Shown here in pieces: positions 52,453 through 59,782 of a DNA stretch of 59,782 nt. The notes below the pieces were generated by a model. It was not told where the DNA came from. It searched no databases and saw only the letters and a list, made by a program, of their open reading frames with translations. This stretch comes from Methanobrevibacter thaueri (GTDB lineage Archaea > Methanobacteriota > Methanobacteria > Methanobacteriales > Methanobacteriaceae): contig NZ_SUTK01000007.1 of the NCBI RefSeq assembly GCF_015062905.1, forward strand, positions 1 to 59,782. The letters are read 5' to 3'. Every line of letters begins with the position of its first letter. Position 1 is the stretch's first letter. A program made the translations under genes and the position numbers.

Positions 52453-53187
52453 ATGATAGTGATGAGCATTGCAGGCGTTGATCCGTCAGGAGGCGCAGGG
52501 GTTTTTGCCGATTTGAAGACATTTCAGGCTATTGGAGTTTATGGTACCGGAATCGTAACCGCCCTGACTTCTCAAAATCCCTATAAATTTTTTTCAACAC
52601 AACCTGTTTCACCTGAATACATTGAAGAGCAGATAGATTCCGTAATGGATGCCTACGAAGTGGAATTCATCAAGACAGGCATGCTCTACTCACCGGAAAT
52701 AATCAAATTGACAGCTAAAAAGATTAGGGAGTATAATCTAAAGGCGGTGGTTGACCCCGTCATGGTTGCAACTTCAGGGGGAGATTTGACTGGAGGAGAC
52801 ATAGCCGACGCTTTTAACAGACATTTGCTTCCAAATTCCATATTGACCACTCCAAACGTCAGTGAAGCTGAAAGATTAAGTGGAATTAAAATAAACAGCA
52901 AGGAAGATGCCGTAAAGGCAACAGAACTTATTGACTGCAACTGTTTCATTACCGGCGGACATTTGGACGGAATTAATGTAATCAACATCGATGATGAAAT
53001 AACAATAAAAAAACAGGAATTGATTGAAACCGATAACTTACACGGTTCAGGATGCAATCTGTCATCTGCAATAACCGCATATTTGGCAAAAAACAATTCC
53101 TTAATGGATTCCTGTCTAAAGGCGATGGATTATGTTTATGAAGGAATAAAAAATGGAAATTATGGGACATTAATAGCTAAAATATAA
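52453..53187 (+). CDS. thiD: hydroxymethylpyrimidine/phosphomethylpyrimidine kinase
   Basis: ThiD phosphorylates HMP twice for thiamine synthesis. The kinase fold opens MSIAGVDPSGGAGVFADLKTFQAIGVYGTGIVTALTSQN, with the TPNVSEAERLSG and DNLHGSGCNLSSAI anion-hole motif near the C-terminus. At 244 residues it is the single-domain form; the ThiN or ThiE fusion found in many archaea is absent. The start abuts the cofC stop; a second ATG four codons in is possible. Confidence 0.95.
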   Translation: MIVMSIAGVDPSGGAGVFADLKTFQAIGVYGTGIVTALTSQNPYKFFSTQPVSPEYIEEQIDSVMDAYEVEFIKTGMLYSPEIIKLTAKKIREYNLKAVVDPVMVATSGGDLTGGDIADAFNRHLLPNSILTTPNVSEAERLSGIKINSKEDAVKATELIDCNCFITGGHLDGINVINIDDEITIKKQELIETDNLHGSGCNLSSAITAYLAKNNSLMDSCLKAMDYVYEGIKNGNYGTLIAKI

Positions 53188-53940
53188 CTATTCTCCCATA
53201 TCTAATTTTTCTACAATTGACTCTTGAAGTGCGATGAATTCCTTTGAATCTCTTTTTCTTGGCCTTTCAATATCCACTTCAATGACATTATCTATTCTTC
53301 CGGGGTTTTTGCCCATGATGACAATCTTATCTGCCAGATACACAGCCTCATCAACATCGTGGGTTACGAAAACGATTGTGTTTTCGAATCTTTTCCAAAC
53401 GCCTATGAGCTGTGACTGAAGCTTGTGCCTATTTTGCATATCCAATGCAGAAAACGGCTCATCCATAAGAAGAATAGGCGAATGATTAAGCAGGGATCTG
53501 ATAATTGCAACCCTTTGTTTCATACCACCTGAAAGTTCATGAGGATAGCTATCCTTAAAATCAATTAAACCCACACTTGTCAGGTATCTCTCAGCGGCAG
53601 CGATATTTTCCTCCTTAGCTCCCTTGTTTGTCATCTCCAAACCGAAAGTAACATTCTGCAGGACAGTCAGCCATGGGAATAATGAATACTGCTGGAAAAT
53701 CACTGCCCTATCCCCAGACGGCTTGGTAACCTTTTCACCGTTGGCAATGATTTCACCGGAGCTAGGCTGGTCAAGACCTGCAATTAATCTTAATAGAGTG
53801 GTTTTTCCACAACCGGAAGGACCTAAAAGACAGACTAATTCACCATCCTCAATGGTTAAATTAATGTCTTCCAAAACTGATAGCTGGTCTGTTTTTTTAC
53901 TTACAAATGATTTATTAATATTTTTTACTTCAATTGACAC
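53188..53940 (-). CDS. ABC transporter ATP-binding protein (SsuB/TauB/NrtD type)
   Basis: The Walker A GPSGCGKTTL at about residues 38-47, Q-loop QQYSLFPW, signature LSGGMKQRVAIIRSL, Walker B LLMDEPFSALD and switch histidine VTHDVDEAV are all intact. The Phe-Pro-Trp after the Q-loop and the subfamily fit nitrate, sulfonate and taurine importers. It lies eight bases after its permease gene. No substrate-binding protein lies beside the pair. Substrate is not decided. Confidence 0.93.
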   Translation of the reverse strand: MSIEVKNINKSFVSKKTDQLSVLEDINLTIEDGELVCLLGPSGCGKTTLLRLIAGLDQPSSGEIIANGEKVTKPSGDRAVIFQQYSLFPWLTVLQNVTFGLEMTNKGAKEENIAAAERYLTSVGLIDFKDSYPHELSGGMKQRVAIIRSLLNHSPILLMDEPFSALDMQNRHKLQSQLIGVWKRFENTIVFVTHDVDEAVYLADKIVIMGKNPGRIDNVIEVDIERPRKRDSKEFIALQESIVEKLDMGE

Positions 53941-53948
53941 ATTAACAC

Positions 53949-54698
53949 CTACCAGAATATCCTTTCCTGGGCTTTAGTAAATACATAATCAAATATGATA
54001 CCTATTAACCCTATATCTAACATACCAACAACTGTTGTACCCGGATCAAATAAACTAGTTGCTGTCAGAATCATATAACCTAAACCACTGCTTGAACCAA
54101 CCATTTCAGCTGAAATTGTACACATCAAAGCAATACCAATTCCGACTTTCAAACCTGAAACAATATATGGAACTGTTGAAGGCAGAATTACCCTTTTTAA
54201 AACATTCCAATCGCTTGCTCCCAAAGTTTGGGCTGATTCAATTAAAACCTTATCAGTTCTTTTAACTCCATCAATTGTATAGACCAATATCGGGAATACG
54301 CAACCCATAAAAATAATGAAAACTGCCGGAAACATGCCTATTCCAAACCAAAGGATGGAAAATGGAATCCATGCAACAGGAGGAATCGGTCTTAATACAC
54401 TGATTACCAAAGTTGCAATGTCTTCGAGAGTCTTATACCATCCGAGAAGAATTCCTAAAGGAATGGCAACAACAGACGCTAAAATCAAACCGCCGAATAC
54501 CTTATATAAAGTATCCAGAGTGTTTGTTAGAAGCTTTCCATTCAATATCAACTCCCAGGCTGACTGACAAACTGTAATCGGACCAGGAAGGATGTATGGA
54601 TTGATAATGCCAAATCCTTCGGTAATAAGATACCAGAAGATAATTATGCAGATTGGTAAAATCAATGGAATAAACTTATTCTTATAATTATCAAACAT
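53949..54698 (-). CDS. ABC transporter permease (SsuC/TauC type)
   Basis: About six membrane helices in 249 residues and the EAA loop ESAQTLGASDWNVLKRVILPSTVPYIVSGLKVGIGIA identify a permease of the nitrate/sulfonate/taurine group. The N-terminus FWYLITEGFGIINPYILPGP is typical. It is the first gene of a two-gene operon with the ATP-binding protein. The solute-binding protein must be elsewhere, or the system may have lost it. Confidence 0.92.
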   Translation of the reverse strand: MFDNYKNKFIPLILPICIIIFWYLITEGFGIINPYILPGPITVCQSAWELILNGKLLTNTLDTLYKVFGGLILASVVAIPLGILLGWYKTLEDIATLVISVLRPIPPVAWIPFSILWFGIGMFPAVFIIFMGCVFPILVYTIDGVKRTDKVLIESAQTLGASDWNVLKRVILPSTVPYIVSGLKVGIGIALMCTISAEMVGSSSGLGYMILTATSLFDPGTTVVGMLDIGLIGIIFDYVFTKAQERIFW

Positions 54699-54820
54699 TA
54701 AATCACTTAATCAAAAATTTTTTTATACATATTAAATTATGTTTTAATAATATAAAAACTTTAGAAAAATCCCCATGCAAAAAAAACTATAATAAGATTT
54801 ATATTGTAAAAATATAATTA

Positions 54821-55768
54821 ATGAATATAGGTGAAAAATTGAACATTCATAAAAAGTTTTTCTCAAAAATAGGGGCAAATTACCTGATACTGGGCATAAT
54901 AGCAATAATATTTCAGATAATCATCGTCAATATAATTTCCATGATAAATCCGAAATATCTGAGTGACATAAACATATTGACCGCTCTATCATCATTATGC
55001 AGCTATATTCTACCATTTCCAATCTTCTATTGGCTGATGAAAAAATTGGATGACGTTGAAATCGAAAAGAAAAGCGTCGGTGCAAAAACATTCATCCTAT
55101 ACACAGGAATTACAATCACGTTAATGTGGATTGGAAACATAATCGGTTTAATCATCACAATGCTTTTGAGCGGCGCAATGCAAAATGACATTTCAAATCC
55201 CGTTCAGGAACTCATCAACAGCACGGACATTTGGATCAATCTGGTGCTGATCAGCATAATCGCCCCGATATGTGAGGAAATCCTTTTCAGGAAATTTCTA
55301 ATCGACAAGACAATCAAGTACGGGGCAAAGGTGTCCATAATCCTATCGGCAGTGCTGTTCGCCTTTTTCCATGGAAACCTTAACCAGTTCTTCTATGCAT
55401 TTCTGATGGGAGGATTTTTCGCATATGTCTACATCAAAACCGGAAGGATAACCTACACAATAATCCTGCATGCGATTGTGAACTTTATGGGATCGGTCGT
55501 GAGCCTAATCCTTGCAAATTCAGTAGCAAATATCCAAACAAGTCTCAATCCAATTGATGCATTGGTAATCCTGGGATACTTTGCAATCATATTAACCTTT
55601 ATACTGATTGGACTTTACGGACTGACCAAAATTAAAAAGGCAAGATTCAACGGTTCAAAAACACAAATCAGTCTGAAAAATCCATTTAGAACCGTATACT
55701 TAAATTATGGGATGATTCTCTTTATTCTGTTTTTTATAGGTGAGATGATCTATCAGGTTTTAGGTTAA
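54821..55768 (+). CDS. CPBP family intramembrane metalloprotease
   Basis: The 315-residue membrane protein has the three CPBP (CAAX/bacteriocin-processing) motifs: EEILFR in APICEEILFRKFLI, the FxxxH in FAFFHGNLNQ, and the HxxxN in LHAIVNFMG. There are about eight membrane helices. In bacteria such enzymes process bacteriocins or other peptides; the archaeal substrates are unknown. It stands alone between the ABC pair and a CMD-family gene. Confidence 0.92.
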   Translation: MNIGEKLNIHKKFFSKIGANYLILGIIAIIFQIIIVNIISMINPKYLSDINILTALSSLCSYILPFPIFYWLMKKLDDVEIEKKSVGAKTFILYTGITITLMWIGNIIGLIITMLLSGAMQNDISNPVQELINSTDIWINLVLISIIAPICEEILFRKFLIDKTIKYGAKVSIILSAVLFAFFHGNLNQFFYAFLMGGFFAYVYIKTGRITYTIILHAIVNFMGSVVSLILANSVANIQTSLNPIDALVILGYFAIILTFILIGLYGLTKIKKARFNGSKTQISLKNPFRTVYLNYGMILFILFFIGEMIYQVLG

Positions 55769-55808
55769 ATAGCATTAAAATACAATACTAAAAAAAATAA
55801 GAGAAGAA

Positions 55809-56159
55809 TTAAGCCTTATCTTCCCTTTCCTCTTCAATAGCTTCAACAACACTGTTTAAGATTTGAAGTGATTTGGAGAATGCAGGCATACCTGAAGTCA
55901 ACAGGACTACTCTTAAGACATCCACAATTTCATCTTTTGTAATACCTAATACTTCAATAGCGCTCCTGATCTGTTTTTTGGTAGCTCTTGCATCGGCACG
56001 TGAAGCGGCAATTCCGATAGCAATCAATTTTTGAGTCTTATAATCCAATACTTTAGCATTCCAAACAGTACTGTTTATATCAGAAACCAATTCATATAAA
56101 TCAGGATATTCGCCTTCGAGTTCCCTGATTCCTTTTCCGTAATATACATCTCCTTTCAT
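55809..56159 (-). CDS. carboxymuconolactone decarboxylase (AhpD-like) protein without cysteines
   Basis: The 116 residues follow the CMD fold: a helical bundle with NSTVWNAKVLDYKTQKLIAIGIAAS and IRSAIEVLGITKDEIVDVLRVVLLTSG. The CxxC plus histidine site of AhpD is missing: where CxxC is expected it reads ARATKKQI. It therefore cannot carry out thiol-disulfide peroxidase-type chemistry, and a different role is likely. Confidence 0.85.
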   Translation of the reverse strand: MKGDVYYGKGIRELEGEYPDLYELVSDINSTVWNAKVLDYKTQKLIAIGIAASRADARATKKQIRSAIEVLGITKDEIVDVLRVVLLTSGMPAFSKSLQILNSVVEAIEEEREDKA

Positions 56160-56327
56160 ATTAACCTCTCTCCAATAATTTTAATTAATTAATGATTTAA
56201 TTTTTAAGTTATATATAATTAATAGCTACTTTTTTTCATGAAAATGAAAATGTTTCTGTAGCCCTCTAAGAACTGTATTTTAGTATTAGTAATGTTATTA
56301 TCGATGATTTAAATCAAATTAAAATCA

Positions 56328-56771
56328 TTACGGTTCAACTACTTTAAATAATAAAGATTTTAGCGTTTTAACCTCTTCATCACTCATATTTTTTGTTACC
56401 TTTATTTCCCAACCGTTAATCAATTCAATTAACTCATCTGTTTTTTCAATTCCTCGAGAAGTTAATTCGACAATTTTTTTACGCCGGTTTGTCGGATCTT
56501 CGCATCGAGTCAGATATCCTTTTTCTTCAAATTTCCTTAACAGTTTAGCAGTATATCCTTCACTGACCCTAAACAGTTCCACCAATTCTTTTTGTGTAGT
56601 TTCTTCACTGAATCTAATCCTTATTAGAAACGGCAGTTCAGCAACAGTAATGTCAGAGTCATCGAATGTTTCTTTGACATATTTTGTATAATCAGCTATC
56701 ATTTCTTCGACATAGTGATATATGAATATATTTTCTGAATTTTCTTTTTTGAATTGAGCAGGTAATGTCAT
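56328..56771 (-). CDS. MarR family transcriptional regulator
   Basis: The 147 residues contain the MarR wHTH: LVELFRVSEGYTAKLLRKFEEKGYLTRCEDPTNRRKKIVELTSRG includes the recognition helix and the wing with the conserved D-x-R/NRR pattern. N-terminal and C-terminal helices form the dimer part. It is co-transcribed after an MFS efflux gene with a two-base gap, so it probably controls the pair from the promoter upstream of 57925. Confidence 0.93.
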   Translation of the reverse strand: MTLPAQFKKENSENIFIYHYVEEMIADYTKYVKETFDDSDITVAELPFLIRIRFSEETTQKELVELFRVSEGYTAKLLRKFEEKGYLTRCEDPTNRRKKIVELTSRGIEKTDELIELINGWEIKVTKNMSDEEVKTLKSLLFKVVEP

Positions 56772-56773
56772 TT

Positions 56774-57925
56774 TTATGCCTCAATTGGATATTTGTATGT
56801 TCTGATAGATAACAGTATTAAATCGATAATCATCACCACAACAGCTGCAATCATGACATATTGGACACCCATTCCTGCAACTACTGCTCCGGCGATTGTT
56901 GTTCCTAGAGTGACTCCGACATTTCCCATACTTAAGAATATTCCATTTGCGAATTCAGGAGCATCAGTTGCTGCTGAAACCATCCAGTATTGTGAAATAT
57001 CATTACCAATACCTGCAAGCAGTCCCCAGAAAATCATCAGGACAATCATTGGTATTTTAGCACCTCCGAATATGAATATTCCAATCATCAATGTTGAAAA
57101 GATTATTGGAAATGATAAGACAGTTTTATTTGTTTGTGAATTTAATAATTTGGCTCCGAGCCAGTTTCCGACAATTGATGCAACCCCATAAATAAACAGT
57201 ACGATGCTTAATTCAGTTCCAAATATGTTAGTTAATGAATTTAGAAATTCTGAAATGTATGAATATGAAGCATACATGCCTCCATTTAAGAATATAACTC
57301 CCAAAACAGATATTATAAATATTCCAGTTGTTGCTACTTTAATTTGATTTCCATAGGATTGCTCTTTACCCGGCAGGCTTGGGAAAAAGATTATTGTAGC
57401 TATCAATGCCAGGAATGTAACGAGACTGAACCACAGCATTGAAAATTGATATCCGAAGTTTGTTGCAACAAATGTTGTTATCGGAACTCCTACAATCATC
57501 CCTGCTGACACTCCCATAATTACCTTACTTACCGCATCCTGTGCCTTTTCAGGGTCCACTATTTCTGCGGCAACCGTCAATGCCAAACCACAATAAATCG
57601 GATGGAAAATTGCAGGAATTATTCTGCAGATCAAAGCAATATTAAAATCACTTACAAATGCTCCAATTGTTGAAAATATAGTAAAAACCCCTAAAACCAA
57701 AATGAAACTTTTCTTTCTGTCAAATTTTGAGAATACAAGGGGCATGAATATCCCACATATTGCAATTGTTAATGCAAACAAGCTCACGAATAATCCTGCC
57801 TGTGTGATGTCTACATTAAAATATTGTGCAATTTGAGGCAAAATGCCCACTACTCCCATTTCGGTACTCAATACCCCAAATGTACCGAACATCATGATAT
57901 AAATTATTAAATTTTCATTTTTCAT
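56774..57925 (-). CDS. MFS efflux transporter (DHA1/AraJ type)
   Basis: Twelve membrane helices in 383 residues, with the motif A-like LVFSKFDRKKSFILVLGVF between helices 2 and 3, and helix 5 motif C-like GVSAGMIVGVPITTF, point to the drug:proton antiporter-1 group. Substrate is unknown. It forms a unit with the MarR gene, the standard regulator-efflux pair. A CTTTC-N5-GAAAG inverted repeat lies in its promoter. Confidence 0.9.
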   Translation of the reverse strand: MKNENLIIYIMMFGTFGVLSTEMGVVGILPQIAQYFNVDITQAGLFVSLFALTIAICGIFMPLVFSKFDRKKSFILVLGVFTIFSTIGAFVSDFNIALICRIIPAIFHPIYCGLALTVAAEIVDPEKAQDAVSKVIMGVSAGMIVGVPITTFVATNFGYQFSMLWFSLVTFLALIATIIFFPSLPGKEQSYGNQIKVATTGIFIISVLGVIFLNGGMYASYSYISEFLNSLTNIFGTELSIVLFIYGVASIVGNWLGAKLLNSQTNKTVLSFPIIFSTLMIGIFIFGGAKIPMIVLMIFWGLLAGIGNDISQYWMVSAATDAPEFANGIFLSMGNVGVTLGTTIAGAVVAGMGVQYVMIAAVVVMIIDLILLSIRTYKYPIEA

Positions 57926-57955
57926 GTTAATCCCTTATACTTTCATAAGATAACT

Positions 57956-57970
57956 CTTTCATTAGGAAAG
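57956..57970 (-). promoter_or_regulatory. inverted repeat in the MFS-marR promoter
   Basis: CTTTC-ATTAG-GAAAG, with five-base arms, lies 31 bases upstream of the MFS start. It is a possible MarR operator. The arms are short, so the call is tentative. Confidence 0.35.
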
Positions 57971-58289
57971 ATAAATATTGATTTGATTTTAATAATATTT
58001 AAAACTTCTGTTGAAAATTATTTTCACAGACAATACTAATCATGATTTATGAAACAGATTCTGGATTTGGATTTCTAAAAGCTCCATTTTCTCCATTATG
58101 ATGAAAATATTTAATTATCATGGATTCTAAAAAAAGTAGTGTGGAGAGAAAAGTTATACAACTATCACAGGAGTTTTCATACATATGTTAATTATAGGGT
58201 CTCTTGAACTATCGGAAGATGACTTGGATAAATTAATTTTATAAAATTTGTGTTGATTTTAGGCATCATGAGAAATAAAAATTTAATAT
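57971..58289. other. gap without an intact gene
   Basis: The 319 bases hold short coding-like pieces on the plus strand (MDSKKSSVERKVIQLSQEF from 58119 and MIYETDSGFGFLKAPFSPL from 58041) each cut by stops. I cannot assign them. No strong repeat is visible. It may be a decayed gene between marR-MFS and the DUF1848 gene. Confidence 0.35.
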
Positions 58290-59228
58290 CTAAAAATCAA
58301 ATAAAGTTGTCTGTTTTGGTTCAATATATCTTATTACTTCTGTATCAATTAGCTTATCATCTTCCTTAAGATGTCCAAGCAACAATGGCGATTTCTCATC
58401 ATGCAATTTTATAACATTCTTAGGAATTTCAGGCTTTCGATTAGCATAGCAATATTTACATTCACTTAAACAGGAATTATAAGCACCAATGTCTCTTGAT
58501 GGAATGCAGTGACAGTTTTCCCTAATTCCAGTTCCTTTAACATTTTTATAAACTACATTATGTGCCTGTTCCAATATTTCACGAGTGGTGCATCCTGCAG
58601 GATGAATGCCATATTTTTCATAGCTTTCATTTGTTGCACATGATTGAGTATACAGACTATACTTCCTAGATATCTCACCTATTCCTTTCAATAACCTCTC
58701 TTTATCATCCAAAGTTAATGGAATTATCTCAGGCATGTTTTCTTCAACTTTTTTGTACATATCAACAAAGCTGAATATACATCTGTAAACTAATGGTGAG
58801 ATCTTTTCGGCCATATACTCAAAAGTTTCCAGATGTTTTTCAATAGTGTATTTTTCAGTCAGAAGTATTGGATCATATCTCCAGAGAATCTTATTCACAC
58901 CAACAATACCAGATAATTGTTTTAACGTTTTAATAGATTGATTTATTGACGGGACTTTAGGTTCTATGTCCTTGCCGTATGCAGTAATTGTGTAGTTGCA
59001 CAATATATTGTACTTTTCATCAATGTCACCTATATGTTTCAGGATAGGTTGGTAGTTCTTGGAGCAGAACAATAAGCAATCTACATCTTCAGGATTTAAG
59101 CTTAACTTATATACATTCTCTCTTGCAAATGGATTTCTTGAATATGCATATTCCTCTTCCAGTCTGTTCAATAGCCATGGAGTGTAGTAGTTCACTATAT
59201 CTGTTCTTCCGCCGACATTTATTATCAT
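58290..59228 (-). CDS. DUF1848 family protein with radical-SAM-like cysteine motif
   Basis: I start at 59228 (MIINVGGRTDIVNYYTPW), the usual family start, rather than 59261. The N-terminal region with GRTDI, LNRLEEEYAYSRNP and LSPEDVD-like LNPEDVDCLLFCSKN matches DUF1848, as does the LWRYDPILLT stretch. The C-terminus carries CHCIPSRDIGAYNSC and CLSECKYCYANRK, a CxxxCxxC motif like that of radical SAM enzymes. Substrate is unknown. It stands alone in its strand. Confidence 0.85.
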   Translation of the reverse strand: MIINVGGRTDIVNYYTPWLLNRLEEEYAYSRNPFARENVYKLSLNPEDVDCLLFCSKNYQPILKHIGDIDEKYNILCNYTITAYGKDIEPKVPSINQSIKTLKQLSGIVGVNKILWRYDPILLTEKYTIEKHLETFEYMAEKISPLVYRCIFSFVDMYKKVEENMPEIIPLTLDDKERLLKGIGEISRKYSLYTQSCATNESYEKYGIHPAGCTTREILEQAHNVVYKNVKGTGIRENCHCIPSRDIGAYNSCLSECKYCYANRKPEIPKNVIKLHDEKSPLLLGHLKEDDKLIDTEVIRYIEPKQTTLFDF

Positions 59229-59394
59229 GTTATCACTTACTATATCTGGTGACATTAACATTTCTTATTTGTGTTTTGACCAGCATCATACAGCCAATTC
59301 TGATAAATAATAACTGTTCAAGACAACATTTTTATTTTTATACATTCACTAATGTTTTTATTTTATATCCGAATATATGTTAAAATTCTACGAT

Positions 59395-59782
59395 TTAAAC
59401 GAATTTCCAAAACTTTAATTACTGAAGAAAATAAAATTAGTATCTGTAGTGAGAGAAAAGTAGTAGATAATTTCTATACTATTGGCATAACAGTACTATC
59501 GCTACTGATTATGGCATTATGATTATTGTTTCCAGATAGTTTCCTTGAGACATTATGTAATTCAAGTCACTTGAGACCATTGGTTTATGAATATTTCAAA
59601 TATTATCTTTTGGCAATACCATTCATGTGTTATTTTATCGTTTTGACATACTTCGTTAAAACAGATAACTTCGTTCAATTACATTTTAAATGATTTCTTA
59701 TAGCCAACATCTTGAATGTTGTATTTGATGTGATTTTAATAGAATGCTTCAACATGAGGATTTCCGGTGCGGCATTGGGTAT
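59395..59782 (+). pseudogene. MATE efflux transporter, decayed and cut by the window end
   Basis: A single frame with no ATG start reads KTLITEENKISI, then YTIGITVLSLLIMAL, a TGA at 59520-59522, then LLFPDSFLETLC, YFKYYLLAIPFMCYFI and TYFVKTDN, a second TGA at 59691-59693, then FLIANILNVVFDVILI and RISGAALG. The last two segments match the MATE family pattern. Both stops are TGA in one frame. I regard it as a pseudogene; the end continues beyond the window. Confidence 0.75.

Noticed and set aside
59520..59693. TGA codons in the MATE frame as selenocysteine or recoded sites
   Set aside because: MATE transporters do not contain selenocysteine, there is no start codon, and no insertion element is visible nearby.
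1..59782. CRISPR array, rRNA genes, insertion sequences or prophage
   Set aside because: No regularly spaced direct repeats, no rRNA sequence and no transposase, integrase or phage structural genes were found.

Overview
The window is AT-rich archaeal DNA and almost certainly comes from a methanogen of the order Methanobacteriales, most likely Methanobrevibacter. This rests on sn-glycerol-1-phosphate dehydrogenase, class I HMG-CoA reductase, CofC of F420 synthesis, the proteasome-SBDS-exosome gene run, RNase P proteins Pop5/Rpp30, a cobalamin-type CbiT, GGTGA-type ribosome binding sites, and secreted beta-helix/Ig-like adhesins with a lysine-rich C-terminus. Species cannot be decided from the sequence alone.

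Layout. 1-5.7 kb: a zinc-ribbon tail, an unrecognised gene, a DUF116 protein, then a minus-strand run hmgA-sucD-unknown, then aroD and a signal-peptidase-like protein. 5.7-7.4 kb: amt-glnK behind a near-textbook NrpR operator. 7.5-11.6 kb: HD phosphohydrolase, ubiX, cbiT, a membrane protein and mobA. 11.6-16.9 kb: psmA-SBDS-rrp4-rrp41-rrp42, with rrp42 split by a frameshift, and the Rpp30-Pop5 pair. 16.9-22.7 kb: zinc-ribbon proteins, one with an HExxH site, and a DHH/RecJ-like protein with DnaJ-type zinc repeats. 22.7-30.1 kb: a sulfur/cysteine island on one strand (superoxide reductase, iscU, iscS, metY, cysS, tRNA-Cys, a Cys-rich HTH gene, cysE, cysK). 30.1-41.8 kb: nth, aroA, an acetyltransferase, membrane proteins, a transporter remnant, valS, a 700-bp region with two small membrane-peptide genes, and pheT. 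42-48 kb: a wHTH regulator, YjbQ and two divergent surface proteins. 48-55.8 kb: rpiA, UPF0179, egsA, proS, cofC, thiD, an orphan ABC pair and a CPBP protease. 55.8-59.8 kb: a CMD-family protein, marR-MFS, a DUF1848 protein and a decaying MATE transporter.

How the parts work together. The cysteine island covers serine acetylation (CysE), sulfide incorporation (CysK, MetY), charging of tRNA-Cys (CysS beside its own tRNA) and sulfur mobilisation for Fe-S clusters (IscS/IscU). In front of metY, cysE and cysK I see repeated copies of one 14-bp palindrome, ATAAC-N4-GTTAT, placed over or just downstream of the TATA boxes. The gene co-transcribed with cysE encodes an HTH protein with two CxxC pairs. 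I propose this as an autoregulated sulfur/cysteine regulon; I do not know of a description of it. Other points of note are a 30-residue hydrophobic peptide gene folded inside a nested inverted repeat (type I toxin-like layout), hairpins that repeatedly swallow stop codons, the broken rrp42, and transporter remnants of the NSS and MATE families.
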